A stretch of DNA of 64,000 nucleotides from Shewanella polaris (GTDB taxonomy: Bacteria > Pseudomonadota > Gammaproteobacteria > Enterobacterales > Shewanellaceae). The notes beneath the pieces were generated by a model. It was not told where the DNA came from. It searched no databases and was given only the letters and a program-made list of their open reading frames with translations. The stretch lies in assembly GCF_006385555.1 (NCBI RefSeq), contig NZ_CP041036.1, forward strand, positions 4,216,001-4,280,000. The letters are read 5' to 3'. Position 1 is the first letter of the stretch; each line of letters opens with the position of its first letter. This document shows, in pieces, positions 19,120 through 27,259 of this stretch. The position numbers and the translations under genes are program-made.

Positions 19120-20586
19120 TTACCAGTATCCCAACACCTTCCACCAAAGCCCGCCAACCACACCCCAAACGGTTAAGTTAACAATACTCATAATGAAGCC
19201 CATTACCCACCAATTTTCCATCGACACATAACCAGAGCCAAAAATAATCGGTGAAGTACCTGTAGCATAATGGGTTAATGACATCATTAACGATGAGGCA
19301 CCCGCTAATAGTAAACCAAGATATAATGGCGGCGCGCCTAGCGCTAAACCGGCAGCATAAAAGGCAGCAAACATTGCAGTAATATGAGCCGTTGTACTAG
19401 CAAAGAAGTAATGCGCGTAAAAGTAAACCACCACTAATATAATCGCAGACACCATCCAGCCAACACCAAGTTGATCAATATTGCTCTCAACAACCCCAGA
19501 AAACCATGCCACTAAGCCTAACTTACTCAAAAAGGTCGCCATCATTACCAATGCTGAGAACCAAACAACGGTATCCCAAGCTGACTTTTCTTTAAGCACA
19601 TCTTGCCAATTTAAAACACCACTGATTAATAAAATAGATAAGCCTAAAAAAGCCACCGCGGTAGTATTAACCGCATAATCAGCGCCCAATATCATTGCTG
19701 GCACACCCGCCCACAAAATCAACAGAAGTGAAAAAACACTAATCATGACTTTTTCACCGTAGGACATAGGCCCCATTTCAGTTAATTTAGACTTAGCAAA
19801 GTCTCTTGCGTTTGGGGTGCTTTTGATTTCTGGCGGGTAGACGGCATATACAATCAACGGCACTAGCCCAATACAAACCAAACCAGGTAAAAGTGCTGCA
19901 AGCGCCCATGTTCCCCAAGTAATACTGATATCAGATCCAGTAGCATCTGCAATAAGCTTAACGATTAATGGATTGGGCGCTGTCGCAGTAATAAACATCG
20001 CCGAGGTAATAGGATTTATATGGTAGTTAACCAAAGCAAGATAATGACCAATTTTACGCGATGTGCCTTCTTCTGGAGATGAACCAAAACTGGTGGCGAT
20101 AGACTTCATAATGGGATGAATAATCCCGCCACCTCGAGCGGTGTTACTGGGTGTTACCGGCGCAATGACGAGTTCCGACAGCGCCAATGCATATCCAATA
20201 CCAATGGTTTTTCGACCAAATAGTGAAATAAAGTAATAACCGATGCGATTTCCTAAACCGGTTTTAACCAAACCACGAGAGATAATAATCGCAATACCAA
20301 TCAACCAAATTAATGAATTAGAAAAGCCACTTAACGCATCTTTAATCGCATCAGAAGGGTTATCATTTGTTACCCCTGTTAATGCAACTAAAGTGATCGC
20401 CAAAATGGCAATAGCACCAATTGGCATAGCCTTGCCAATAATGGCCACAACCGTACCAATAAATAACGCCAGTAAATGCCATGCATTTGCTGTCACCCCT
20501 TCAGGGGGAGGCACAATAAACCAAAGCAATAAGATAATTGCAATTGAGATCAGCCCAGGAACCACTCGAGTATCAGCGCCTTTCAT
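19120..20586 (-). CDS. DASS-family (CitT/SLC13) dicarboxylate or tricarboxylate transporter
   Basis: A 488-residue inner-membrane transporter with 11-13 hydrophobic segments. It has the two inverted substrate-binding hairpins of the DASS family: SNT in APVTPSNTARGGG and STT in FFASTTAHITAMF. It resembles E. coli CitT and TtdT, which exchange citrate or tartrate for succinate, more than the sodium-coupled INDY proteins. The longest frame starts at 20649. I choose the ATG at 20586 because AAGGA lies seven bases upstream and the usual N-terminus follows. Its place downstream of fccA suggests exchange or uptake of C4-dicarboxylates linked to fumarate respiration. The exact substrate is not readable from sequence. 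Confidence 0.85.
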   Translation of the reverse strand: MKGADTRVVPGLISIAIILLLWFIVPPPEGVTANAWHLLALFIGTVVAIIGKAMPIGAIAILAITLVALTGVTNDNPSDAIKDALSGFSNSLIWLIGIAIIISRGLVKTGLGNRIGYYFISLFGRKTIGIGYALALSELVIAPVTPSNTARGGGIIHPIMKSIATSFGSSPEEGTSRKIGHYLALVNYHINPITSAMFITATAPNPLIVKLIADATGSDISITWGTWALAALLPGLVCIGLVPLIVYAVYPPEIKSTPNARDFAKSKLTEMGPMSYGEKVMISVFSLLLILWAGVPAMILGADYAVNTTAVAFLGLSILLISGVLNWQDVLKEKSAWDTVVWFSALVMMATFLSKLGLVAWFSGVVESNIDQLGVGWMVSAIILVVVYFYAHYFFASTTAHITAMFAAFYAAGLALGAPPLYLGLLLAGASSLMMSLTHYATGTSPIIFGSGYVSMENWWVMGFIMSIVNLTVWGVVGGLWWKVLGYW

Positions 20587-20792
20587 TTCTACATCCTTAA
20601 ATTTGAGAAAACACACTACTGCGAAACAGCGCAGGGATATTAGCCTCATACTAACTCACAATGAAAGAGGCCGTAGTGAATATTATTAGCATTACTGATA
20701 TAAGCCTTTCTGATAGCTGAATATTTTTTAGACAAAATGTTATAAGTAAAAACAATTGTACTAGCAACGGATACCGCTACATCTTGTTCAAT

Positions 20793-20933
20793 ATGGTCAT
20801 AATCCCAATTGCTATTTTTTCTTTGAACTGGATATTCAGCTGGCTGCTTTACTCCATTGTTGGTGCTGCACTGAACTCCGCCAGCAAGCAGCATCTATAT
20901 ACCATCAGTGCCATGCTGTTAAGTGACTTATAA
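20793..20933 (+). CDS. Possible 46-residue single-span membrane peptide
   Basis: ATG to TAA encodes MVIIPIAIFSLNWIFSWLLY and then a polar C-terminus (SASKQHLYTISAMLLSDL). One strongly hydrophobic segment of about 27 residues starts at the N-terminus. No Shine-Dalgarno is visible before the ATG. The only support beyond hydrophobicity is the orphan plus-strand terminator 130 bases downstream. It may be a chance frame, a decayed gene or part of a small RNA. Confidence 0.25.
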   Translation: MVIIPIAIFSLNWIFSWLLYSIVGAALNSASKQHLYTISAMLLSDL

Positions 20934-21066
20934 AACTTGCTGCGTAATATCGTTAGGCATCGCAAATAGCCAATAAAGAAACAGTAAAATACTGCTAATA
21001 AATATTCTTACTGGCTAACCACATGATTAAGTGGAGATAATTAAAGGTACGATTAATCACATAACC

Positions 21067-21097
21067 AAAAGCCACAACCAAGCGTGGTGGCTTTTTT
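21067..21097 (+). terminator. Orphan rho-independent terminator
   Basis: Stem AAAAGCCACAAC / GTGGTGGCTTTT (one mismatch), loop CAAGC, then TTTTTT. It differs by only a few bases from the fccA terminator at 18872-18902. No confident plus-strand gene lies upstream, so it may end a small RNA or the small ORF at 20793. Confidence 0.7.
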
Positions 21098-21201
21098 ATT
21101 CATAAATGTCCTCATGTCTATCGCATTAATTAACCATCGATGGCAGAGTGAGTTTTCGAATAAACGTTCTGGTTAACTTGTTTCGATTTCAAAGGATAAT
21201 A

Positions 21202-21609
21202 ATGAAACAGTCTATAGTTCATATCGCGCTAGTGGTGAATGATTACGATGAAGCCATCGATTTTTATGTCAATAAATTGAAGTTTGATTTGATTGAAGAC
21301 ACCTATCAAGCAGAACAAGACAAGCGATGGGTCGTGGTGTCACCTCCAGGATCAAACGGGGTGTCTCTGTTGTTAGCTCGGGCATCTACACCAAAGCAAC
21401 ATAATTTTATTGGTAACCAAACTGGCGGACGGGTATTTCTTTTTTTGAATACTGACAATTTTTGGCGCGACTATAACCGCATGCAACTTGAAGGGATTAA
21501 GTTTGTGCGCCCGCCTCAAGAACAAGACTATGGCACAGTAGCTGTATTTGAAGATTTGTATGGCAATCTTTGGGACTTACTGCAGTTAAACGATAAACAT
21601 CCCATATAG
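21202..21609 (+). CDS. VOC-superfamily (glyoxalase/bleomycin-resistance-like) protein
   Basis: A 135-residue cytoplasmic protein with the paired beta-alpha-beta-beta-beta modules of the VOC fold. The first begins IVHIALVVNDYDEAIDFYVNKLKF and the second ends VAVFEDLYGNLWDLLQ. The family's metal ligands are present: His in VHIALVV and Glu/Asp in FEDLYGN. The family includes glyoxalase I, dioxygenases and drug-binding proteins; the substrate here is unknown. The start at 21202 is chosen because AAAGGA lies six bases before it; the longer frame from 21148 adds an unconvincing leader. Confidence 0.85.
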   Translation: MKQSIVHIALVVNDYDEAIDFYVNKLKFDLIEDTYQAEQDKRWVVVSPPGSNGVSLLLARASTPKQHNFIGNQTGGRVFLFLNTDNFWRDYNRMQLEGIKFVRPPQEQDYGTVAVFEDLYGNLWDLLQLNDKHPI

Positions 21610-22227
21610 ATAATTGAAAGCTACAGTATTCCAATAATGAGATTGCTAGTATTGATACTGATTTCCTACAACACAATACGTTTAGAAATGGCAACCATTG
21701 CAACAGAACTTAAAGTCGAACCGTTGCGAATATACTTTATCAATGCATTGTACTTAATTCCAGATGAGTTTATTTTTCAGTGATGGCCCAAGCCTAGGAA
21801 CAATCCCTAAAAATCTCAAGATAATGAGATGAAATGGTAAATGGCTAATTTTACTTGAACAAAGGAAAAGAAAATTTTATCCGAAGGCGGTACTCAAACA
21901 GACGATAAAATGTCATTCACTATTAAGCGAATGGCATTAAGTTAATTAGCATTATTTTTGCCTGTACTGAACGAGAATAATTGCTGAATTAAAATTAATT
22001 AGCACAAAAATAACTTAAGGCGTAACGTAAAATGCAGAAGTAAAAATTGGCTTATATCATGCAAAAAATGAAACCAGTTTTGAACAAAATTTAGTGTTAA
22101 CAAAATAACAGAATCTAGCTTAAATAAGCTAGCAAAATACCAACCGTTGGGTATGAATAGATACTAATACGCCAATTGGTAAAGTCTTTTGAGGGCAGTA
22201 GCAAACTACTTATTACAGGTGCTCAAA
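21610..22227. other. 618-base AT-rich intergenic region
   Basis: No gene was found on either strand. It contains an inverted repeat AATGTCATTC / GAATGGCATT (21909-21938, one mismatch, ten-base spacer) and a perfect palindrome CTAGCTTA-AA-TAAGCTAG (22115-22132). The palindrome lies about 100 bases before mprF and could be an operator. Confidence 0.5.
22115..22132. promoter_or_regulatory. Perfect palindrome upstream of mprF
   Basis: CTAGCTTA-AA-TAAGCTAG, 18 bases with perfect two-fold symmetry, about 95 bases before the mprF start. It could be a regulator site for the mprF-acvB operon; no regulator is known. Confidence 0.35.
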
Positions 22228-24783
22228 ATGTTACAACTGGTTAAAAAAATCATGCCATTTTTAGGTGTGTTTTTATTTATTGTAGCGATACTTGTTGTCC
22301 ATTATGAGCTTGATAACGTGAGCTATGCCACCATAGTTTCAACGATTAACCTCACCTATCTCAGTACATTTTTATTGGCCCTCTTCATCACTTTAATCGA
22401 TTATTTAACCCTGACTTGTTACGATTTTTTAGGGTTAAAGTACTTAGGTAAACAACTCCCTAAAGGCAAAGTGGTTTTAGCGTCGATGATTGGTTTTTCA
22501 ATTAGTAATAATATTGGTCACGCCCTTATTTCAGGCCCGTCAGTCCGTTATCGTTTTTATAGCATATTAGGCATTACTGGCATTGAACTCATAAAACTAT
22601 CCATTTTTATTAGTATCATGTTTTTTTTAGGCACATTAACACTCGCAGTGCTTGCTTATATAATACTGATTAATCAGGATATTGTTACAATAACCACCAA
22701 TGATGCGGTTAACTGGGTGATTTATCTTGCGGCGGTAAGTCTCATTGCATATTGGGTGCTGATACTCACAAAAAAAACACCTTTCTCTTTTAAAGGTTTT
22801 GAAATTACCTTACCAAGCATCAACATGACACTCGCTCAAACAGCTATTGCTGCTGTAGATTTGATTTTAGCTTCTAGCGTGCTGTTTATTTTTCTACACC
22901 AACACATTGATATTTCTTTCATTACTTTTTTATTGGTTTTTCTAATCGCTCAGGCTGTAGGTTTGTATAGCCAAGTACCCGGAGGTTTGGGCGTTTTTGA
23001 AGCGGTATTTATCTCTTTATTAGGCCACGCATTCCCTGCCCAAGAATTAATATCAGCGATGATCTTGTATCGTATTACTTATTATTTCATACCACTGTTA
23101 TTATCTGGCATTGCCATTCTTTGTTTTGAGTTTTCTGTCCGCTTGAAAAACATCAATAGTGCTGTCGGAAATGCATCACGCCTAATCACCCAAAATACTC
23201 CACAAGTCTTTGGGTTATTGATGCTGCTTGCTGGTGGAATAATGCTATTTTCAGGTGCGACGCCAAGTGATAGCCAAGTGATGAATGGATTGCGAAAAAT
23301 TATTCCACTTTCTGTGGTTGAAATATCATACATATTAAACAGTATTGTGGGGATGTTGTTGTTACTGCTGGCTGGGGCTGTAAGACGGCGCGTAAATGCC
23401 TCTTACTATGCATCTATTACACTACTTTGCGCCGGCGTTATATTGTCATTAACTAAAGGAGGCGATTGGCAAGAAGCACTCATTATTGGCACCATGTTAT
23501 TGTTGATGTTACCCACGCGATCACATTTTTATCGAGAGTCTACACTTATCGACTCCGCCTTTTCTAACTCGTGGTTTATTCTTATAATACTGATAGCTGT
23601 ATCAACAATTTGGATCGGTTTTTTTTCATTTAAACACGTCGAATATCATAATAGATTATGGTGGCAGTTTGCATTTAGTAACGACGTATCACGCTTTTTG
23701 CGCTCAAGCATTATTATTATTGCTATTTTAATCGCTTATATAGCCCTAAAATTATTGCGTAGCCCCAAAGCTAGATATGTAGCCCCTCGTCCAGAATTGC
23801 TTCAAACATTGTTGCCTCTAATAAAAGGCGCCAATGACACTAACCCTCACTTAGCCTTACTTGGCGATAAACTCATTTTAATCGGTAAGGATAACCAATC
23901 GTTTCTAATGTATGGCGTGACGGCTAAATATTGGATAGTCATGGGTGATCCAGTCGGTTGCCCAATACAACAACAAGATCTGTTATGGCAGTTACGAGAT
24001 ATGGCGGATAAAAAATCGGCTAAGTTGGCGTGCTATCAAATATCTAAAGTTAACCTACCTTTTTATTTAGACATGGGATTAGTGATCATCAAACTAGGAG
24101 AAGAAGGTAAGGTAAATCTTACTGAATTTAGCTTAGAAGGCTCTTCCCGTAGTCGTTTACGCCAAGCCGATAATAAGATGAAAAAACTGTCAAATATCAG
24201 TTTTGAAGTGTTAAATTGCTCGCAGGTTTCTGAACATTTAGTGGAGTTAAAAAACGTTTCTGATCAATGGTTAGAAAATAAATCAACCCACGAAAAACAA
24301 TTTTCGCTGGGATTTTTCAATGAAAGTTACATTGTAAAAACTCCTTGCGCCGTTGTAAAAAAAGATGACCTCATTGTGGCCTTTGCTAACTTATGGCAAA
24401 CAGACAATAAAAATGAGTTATCCATCGATTTAATGCGTTTCACAGATGAGGCACCTACAGGCGTGATGGAGTGGTTAACCATAAAATTGATGCTATGGGG
24501 CAAGGAGCAAGGCTATCAACACTTTAATATGGGCATGGCACCTTTATCTGGATTAGACACCCATGAATTAGCACCGCTATGGCACAAAGTTGGCCATATT
24601 ATCTTCGAAAGCGGCGGTGAATTATATAACTTTGAAGGATTACGTCGTTATAAAGAAAAATTTGACCCTACTTGGGAATCTCGCTATTTAGCATTACCAA
24701 ACAGCTTAAGTTTACTGCCGGTAATGCTCAGCATAACAAGCTTAATCTCTGGTGGAACATTCATGGGAGCGTTGAAGAAATGA
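22228..24783 (+). CDS. mprF: MprF-type lysyl-phosphatidylglycerol synthase/flippase
   Basis: An 851-residue membrane protein. The N-terminal two-thirds has about 14 hydrophobic segments (flippase domain, with the GGLGVFEAVF signature of UPF0104 proteins). The C-terminal third (about 540-830) is the cytosolic DUF2156 transferase with WLENK, LMRF and FNMGMAPLSG motifs. MprF moves lysine (or alanine) from tRNA to phosphatidylglycerol and flips the product to the outer leaflet, reducing membrane negative charge and giving resistance to cationic peptides and acid. The start is the ATG at 22228 with AGGTG six bases upstream; the longer TTG frame from 22189 has none. It overlaps acvB by ATGA, a coupled pair known as lpiA-atvA in rhizobia and agrobacteria. 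Confidence 0.9.
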   Translation: MLQLVKKIMPFLGVFLFIVAILVVHYELDNVSYATIVSTINLTYLSTFLLALFITLIDYLTLTCYDFLGLKYLGKQLPKGKVVLASMIGFSISNNIGHALISGPSVRYRFYSILGITGIELIKLSIFISIMFFLGTLTLAVLAYIILINQDIVTITTNDAVNWVIYLAAVSLIAYWVLILTKKTPFSFKGFEITLPSINMTLAQTAIAAVDLILASSVLFIFLHQHIDISFITFLLVFLIAQAVGLYSQVPGGLGVFEAVFISLLGHAFPAQELISAMILYRITYYFIPLLLSGIAILCFEFSVRLKNINSAVGNASRLITQNTPQVFGLLMLLAGGIMLFSGATPSDSQVMNGLRKIIPLSVVEISYILNSIVGMLLLLLAGAVRRRVNASYYASITLLCAGVILSLTKGGDWQEALIIGTMLLLMLPTRSHFYRESTLIDSAFSNSWFILIILIAVSTIWIGFFSFKHVEYHNRLWWQFAFSNDVSRFLRSSIIIIAILIAYIALKLLRSPKARYVAPRPELLQTLLPLIKGANDTNPHLALLGDKLILIGKDNQSFLMYGVTAKYWIVMGDPVGCPIQQQDLLWQLRDMADKKSAKLACYQISKVNLPFYLDMGLVIIKLGEEGKVNLTEFSLEGSSRSRLRQADNKMKKLSNISFEVLNCSQVSEHLVELKNVSDQWLENKSTHEKQFSLGFFNESYIVKTPCAVVKKDDLIVAFANLWQTDNKNELSIDLMRFTDEAPTGVMEWLTIKLMLWGKEQGYQHFNMGMAPLSGLDTHELAPLWHKVGHIIFESGGELYNFEGLRRYKEKFDPTWESRYLALPNSLSLLPVMLSITSLISGGTFMGALKK

Positions 24784-26180
24784 GTAAACTGATTTTCATA
24801 CTGATATTAATAATCTCTAGTGCGGTGCAAGCAGAACAACAGGAAATCGTTAATTACGGCGGGTTTGGCGACATCCATATTTACAATCATAATCAAAAAC
24901 CAACCCAGTTAGTGTTATTTGTGTCTGGCGATGGTGGCTGGGATATCGGTTTTATCGATATGGTAAAACAGTTAGCCACAACTGGGGCAATGGTTGCAGC
25001 GATTGATATTACCCATTACTTAAAAGTCATTGGTAATGAAAAAGGAAAATGCTCTTATCCCGCTGCAGACTTTGAATCACTTAGCCAATATTTACAGCAA
25101 AAATATCAGTTTAGACAATACTCCCTCCCCGTTTTAGTTGGGTACTCTTCTGGTGCAACATTAGTTTATACCGTACTGGCTCAGTCACCTCCAAACACAT
25201 TTCAAGGCGGAATTAGTTTAGGATTCTGCCCTGACTTACTGCTGGATAAACCGCTATGTCAAGGCAATGGAAGTCTTTCATGGCGCAAGGACCCTAAACT
25301 TAAGAATAACTACTTATTCGATATCAATAAGCAGCTACCGAGTGCTTGGTTTGCGTTACAAGGAGAGAATGATCAAGTTTGTAATGCTCAAATCACCAAA
25401 GATTACGTTGAAAAAGTCGGTAATGGAAACATAGTGATGTTACCCAAAGTTGGCCATGGATTTGCGGTTACAGAAAATTGGTTTTCCCAATTTCAGCAAG
25501 CATTTAATCAATTAGCGGCTAAAGAATTGAAAACTGATGCCACTATTAAGCCAGACAGCTTAAATGATTTACCCCTCATTGAATTACCGACCACCAGCAA
25601 TAAAAACCAGCCACTTGCGATTATATTAACCGGTGATGGCGGTTGGGCTGGTATAGATAAGTCAATTGGTGAAAGCCTCAATAAACAAGGGATCCCGGTT
25701 GTTGGTTTCAATTCATTACAGTATTTTTGGAATCGCAAATCACCCGAACAAGCAGCCTTAGATCTTGGCAATGTTATTAAATACTACACAAACCTATGGA
25801 GTCGAAAACAAGTGATACTTATTGGCTACTCTAGGGGAGCGGATGTATTACCTTTTATGAGAAATGGATTAACCATAAGCGAGAAAAACTTGGTAAAAGA
25901 AATGGTGGTACTTGGCCAGTCGAAAACTGTCGATTTTCAATTTCATGTTAGCGACTGGCTAATGGCAAATAATCATGATTCTGAGTTAGCCGTGATACCA
26001 GAAATGCAGAAACTCACCGACCAAAATATTCTTTGTGTGTACGGTATCGATGAGAAACCACTCACCACATGTAGCCAATTAAACCCTGAAAACTTTCATA
26101 TTGTCGAAATGTCAGGCGGACACCATTTTTCGGGTGATTACGAAAAGTTAGTCCACATTATTTTGGAACATATTCAATAA
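24780..26180 (+). CDS. acvB: AcvB/AtvA (VirJ-family) periplasmic lysyl-phosphatidylglycerol hydrolase
   Basis: A 466-residue exported protein with an 18-residue signal peptide (ending SSAVQA). It has two VirJ-like alpha/beta-hydrolase halves. Each starts with a GDGGW motif (about 50 and 285) and each has a nucleophile-elbow motif, GYSSGAT in the first and GYSRGAD in the second. A His in GGHHFSGD near the C-terminus fits the catalytic triad. Agrobacterium AcvB hydrolyses lysyl-PG in the periplasm, so it counterbalances MprF encoded by the overlapping upstream gene. The start is the ATG inside ATGA; a longer frame from 24672 lies wholly within mprF. Confidence 0.85.
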   Translation: MSKLIFILILIISSAVQAEQQEIVNYGGFGDIHIYNHNQKPTQLVLFVSGDGGWDIGFIDMVKQLATTGAMVAAIDITHYLKVIGNEKGKCSYPAADFESLSQYLQQKYQFRQYSLPVLVGYSSGATLVYTVLAQSPPNTFQGGISLGFCPDLLLDKPLCQGNGSLSWRKDPKLKNNYLFDINKQLPSAWFALQGENDQVCNAQITKDYVEKVGNGNIVMLPKVGHGFAVTENWFSQFQQAFNQLAAKELKTDATIKPDSLNDLPLIELPTTSNKNQPLAIILTGDGGWAGIDKSIGESLNKQGIPVVGFNSLQYFWNRKSPEQAALDLGNVIKYYTNLWSRKQVILIGYSRGADVLPFMRNGLTISEKNLVKEMVVLGQSKTVDFQFHVSDWLMANNHDSELAVIPEMQKLTDQNILCVYGIDEKPLTTCSQLNPENFHIVEMSGGHHFSGDYEKLVHIILEHIQ

Positions 26181-26280
26181 ATAATGATTTAGCCTTGTCA
26201 TTTAGTCTCGATAAATCATAATGTTGTATACTTCATTCAGTCTGCAAAATAGATTTAATAAACCTCAACAGATTAAAGCA

Positions 26281-26304
26281 AAAGGGAGCGTTCACGCTCC
26301 CTTT
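26281..26304. terminator. Bidirectional hairpin between acvB and the DUF1499 gene
   Basis: Stem AAAGGGAGCG / CGCTCCCTTT with loop TTCA, between convergent genes. It is strong but has only short T-tracts on both sides. Confidence 0.65.
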
Positions 26305-26349
26305 ATAGATAACAATCTGTATATTCTAGCGCGAAACACAGACGCTAAA

Positions 26350-27087
26350 TCATTGGCTGAAACGTTGACTAAATTCTTGAATGCGTTTTGCGTTAACACC
26401 CGCATCGCCTTTGCCAATCCGCGACACGCTGCGTAAATCAATGCGACTGCCCCGTTCTAATGTAGACACAACAACCACAACATCGTCAGCAAAATTGAAA
26501 AAAGGCGTTGTTGCCGTACTTTCAAAGCGCAGTGCTTTTGGGTCTTGATGGACAATCGTCCAACCCATGGTTTTCGCGACAGTTAATGCCTTTTGATAAG
26601 CCGCTTCAACCGATAAATCTGACGTAATAGGTTGAATATTAGGGAAAGCTTGTCGTTGCTGCGCGGCGATATCTTCTCCACCATAAACCAAAGTATTTCT
26701 CGCTCCAATCCGGCTGTCAGTTAAAAACTCAAATTGCGGTGGCGATTGAATATTGGTAGTAATATCGTGAATAGGTGGGTATTTAACAGGGTTGCCCACC
26801 ATTGCGATAATGCTTGGCGACAATATGCCCATGCCAAGTAATAATGCCACAATCGACTTAACCTTTCCCTTAGTACCACTGTTGGTAACAAGAGTGATAA
26901 CCAATGCTACCAGTGCGACAACCACTACCACATACCCCAACAGGTTATTGTAATTACGACTGGCTATAAAGCCGACTATCGGCTCCCACAATCCCAGTGA
27001 AGAGCCAAACACCATTAAAGCAGCAACCAATACAGCGACTATGGCAACAATCAGCGCGATATTGCCTATATTACTTTTTTGCATCAC
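26350..27087 (-). CDS. DUF1499 membrane protein
   Basis: A 245-residue inner-membrane protein with three hydrophobic segments (about 9-35, 48-68 and 78-97), then a DUF1499 domain (about 105-245). The domain has the typical pattern of an early PPIHDITT segment, YQKALTVAKTMGW in the middle and SRIDLRSVSRIGKGDAGVNA at the end. The function of DUF1499 proteins is unknown. The gene has its own 5' region and is separated from norR by 172 bases. Confidence 0.85.
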   Translation of the reverse strand: MMQKSNIGNIALIVAIVAVLVAALMVFGSSLGLWEPIVGFIASRNYNNLLGYVVVVVALVALVITLVTNSGTKGKVKSIVALLLGMGILSPSIIAMVGNPVKYPPIHDITTNIQSPPQFEFLTDSRIGARNTLVYGGEDIAAQQRQAFPNIQPITSDLSVEAAYQKALTVAKTMGWTIVHQDPKALRFESTATTPFFNFADDVVVVVSTLERGSRIDLRSVSRIGKGDAGVNAKRIQEFSQRFSQ

Positions 27088-27259
27088 ATCAATCCTTTAT
27101 GTAACTCTAATTAACCCAGTGTATATTGACCTGGATTTACTGGAACTAATTTCTGAATAAAAAATATTCTAATTAACCTCAAATCGTCATGACTTCTGAA
27201 CGAGATGACTTCAGATGAGGTGATTAACCGCTCACGCCACTGTTTTGGATACTTCACTC

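Larger units (their letters stand above)
20587..21201. other. 615-base region with no secure gene
   Basis: It holds the promoter region of the DASS transporter, a doubtful 46-codon ORF on plus (20793-20933), and a good plus-strand terminator (21067-21097) that no recognised plus-strand gene explains. A minus-strand frame at 20646-20894 has no family signal or ribosome site. Confidence 0.6.

Noticed and set aside
20646..20894. Minus-strand open frame of 82 codons upstream of the DASS gene
   Set aside because: No ribosome site, no family resemblance, biased composition typical of chance frames.
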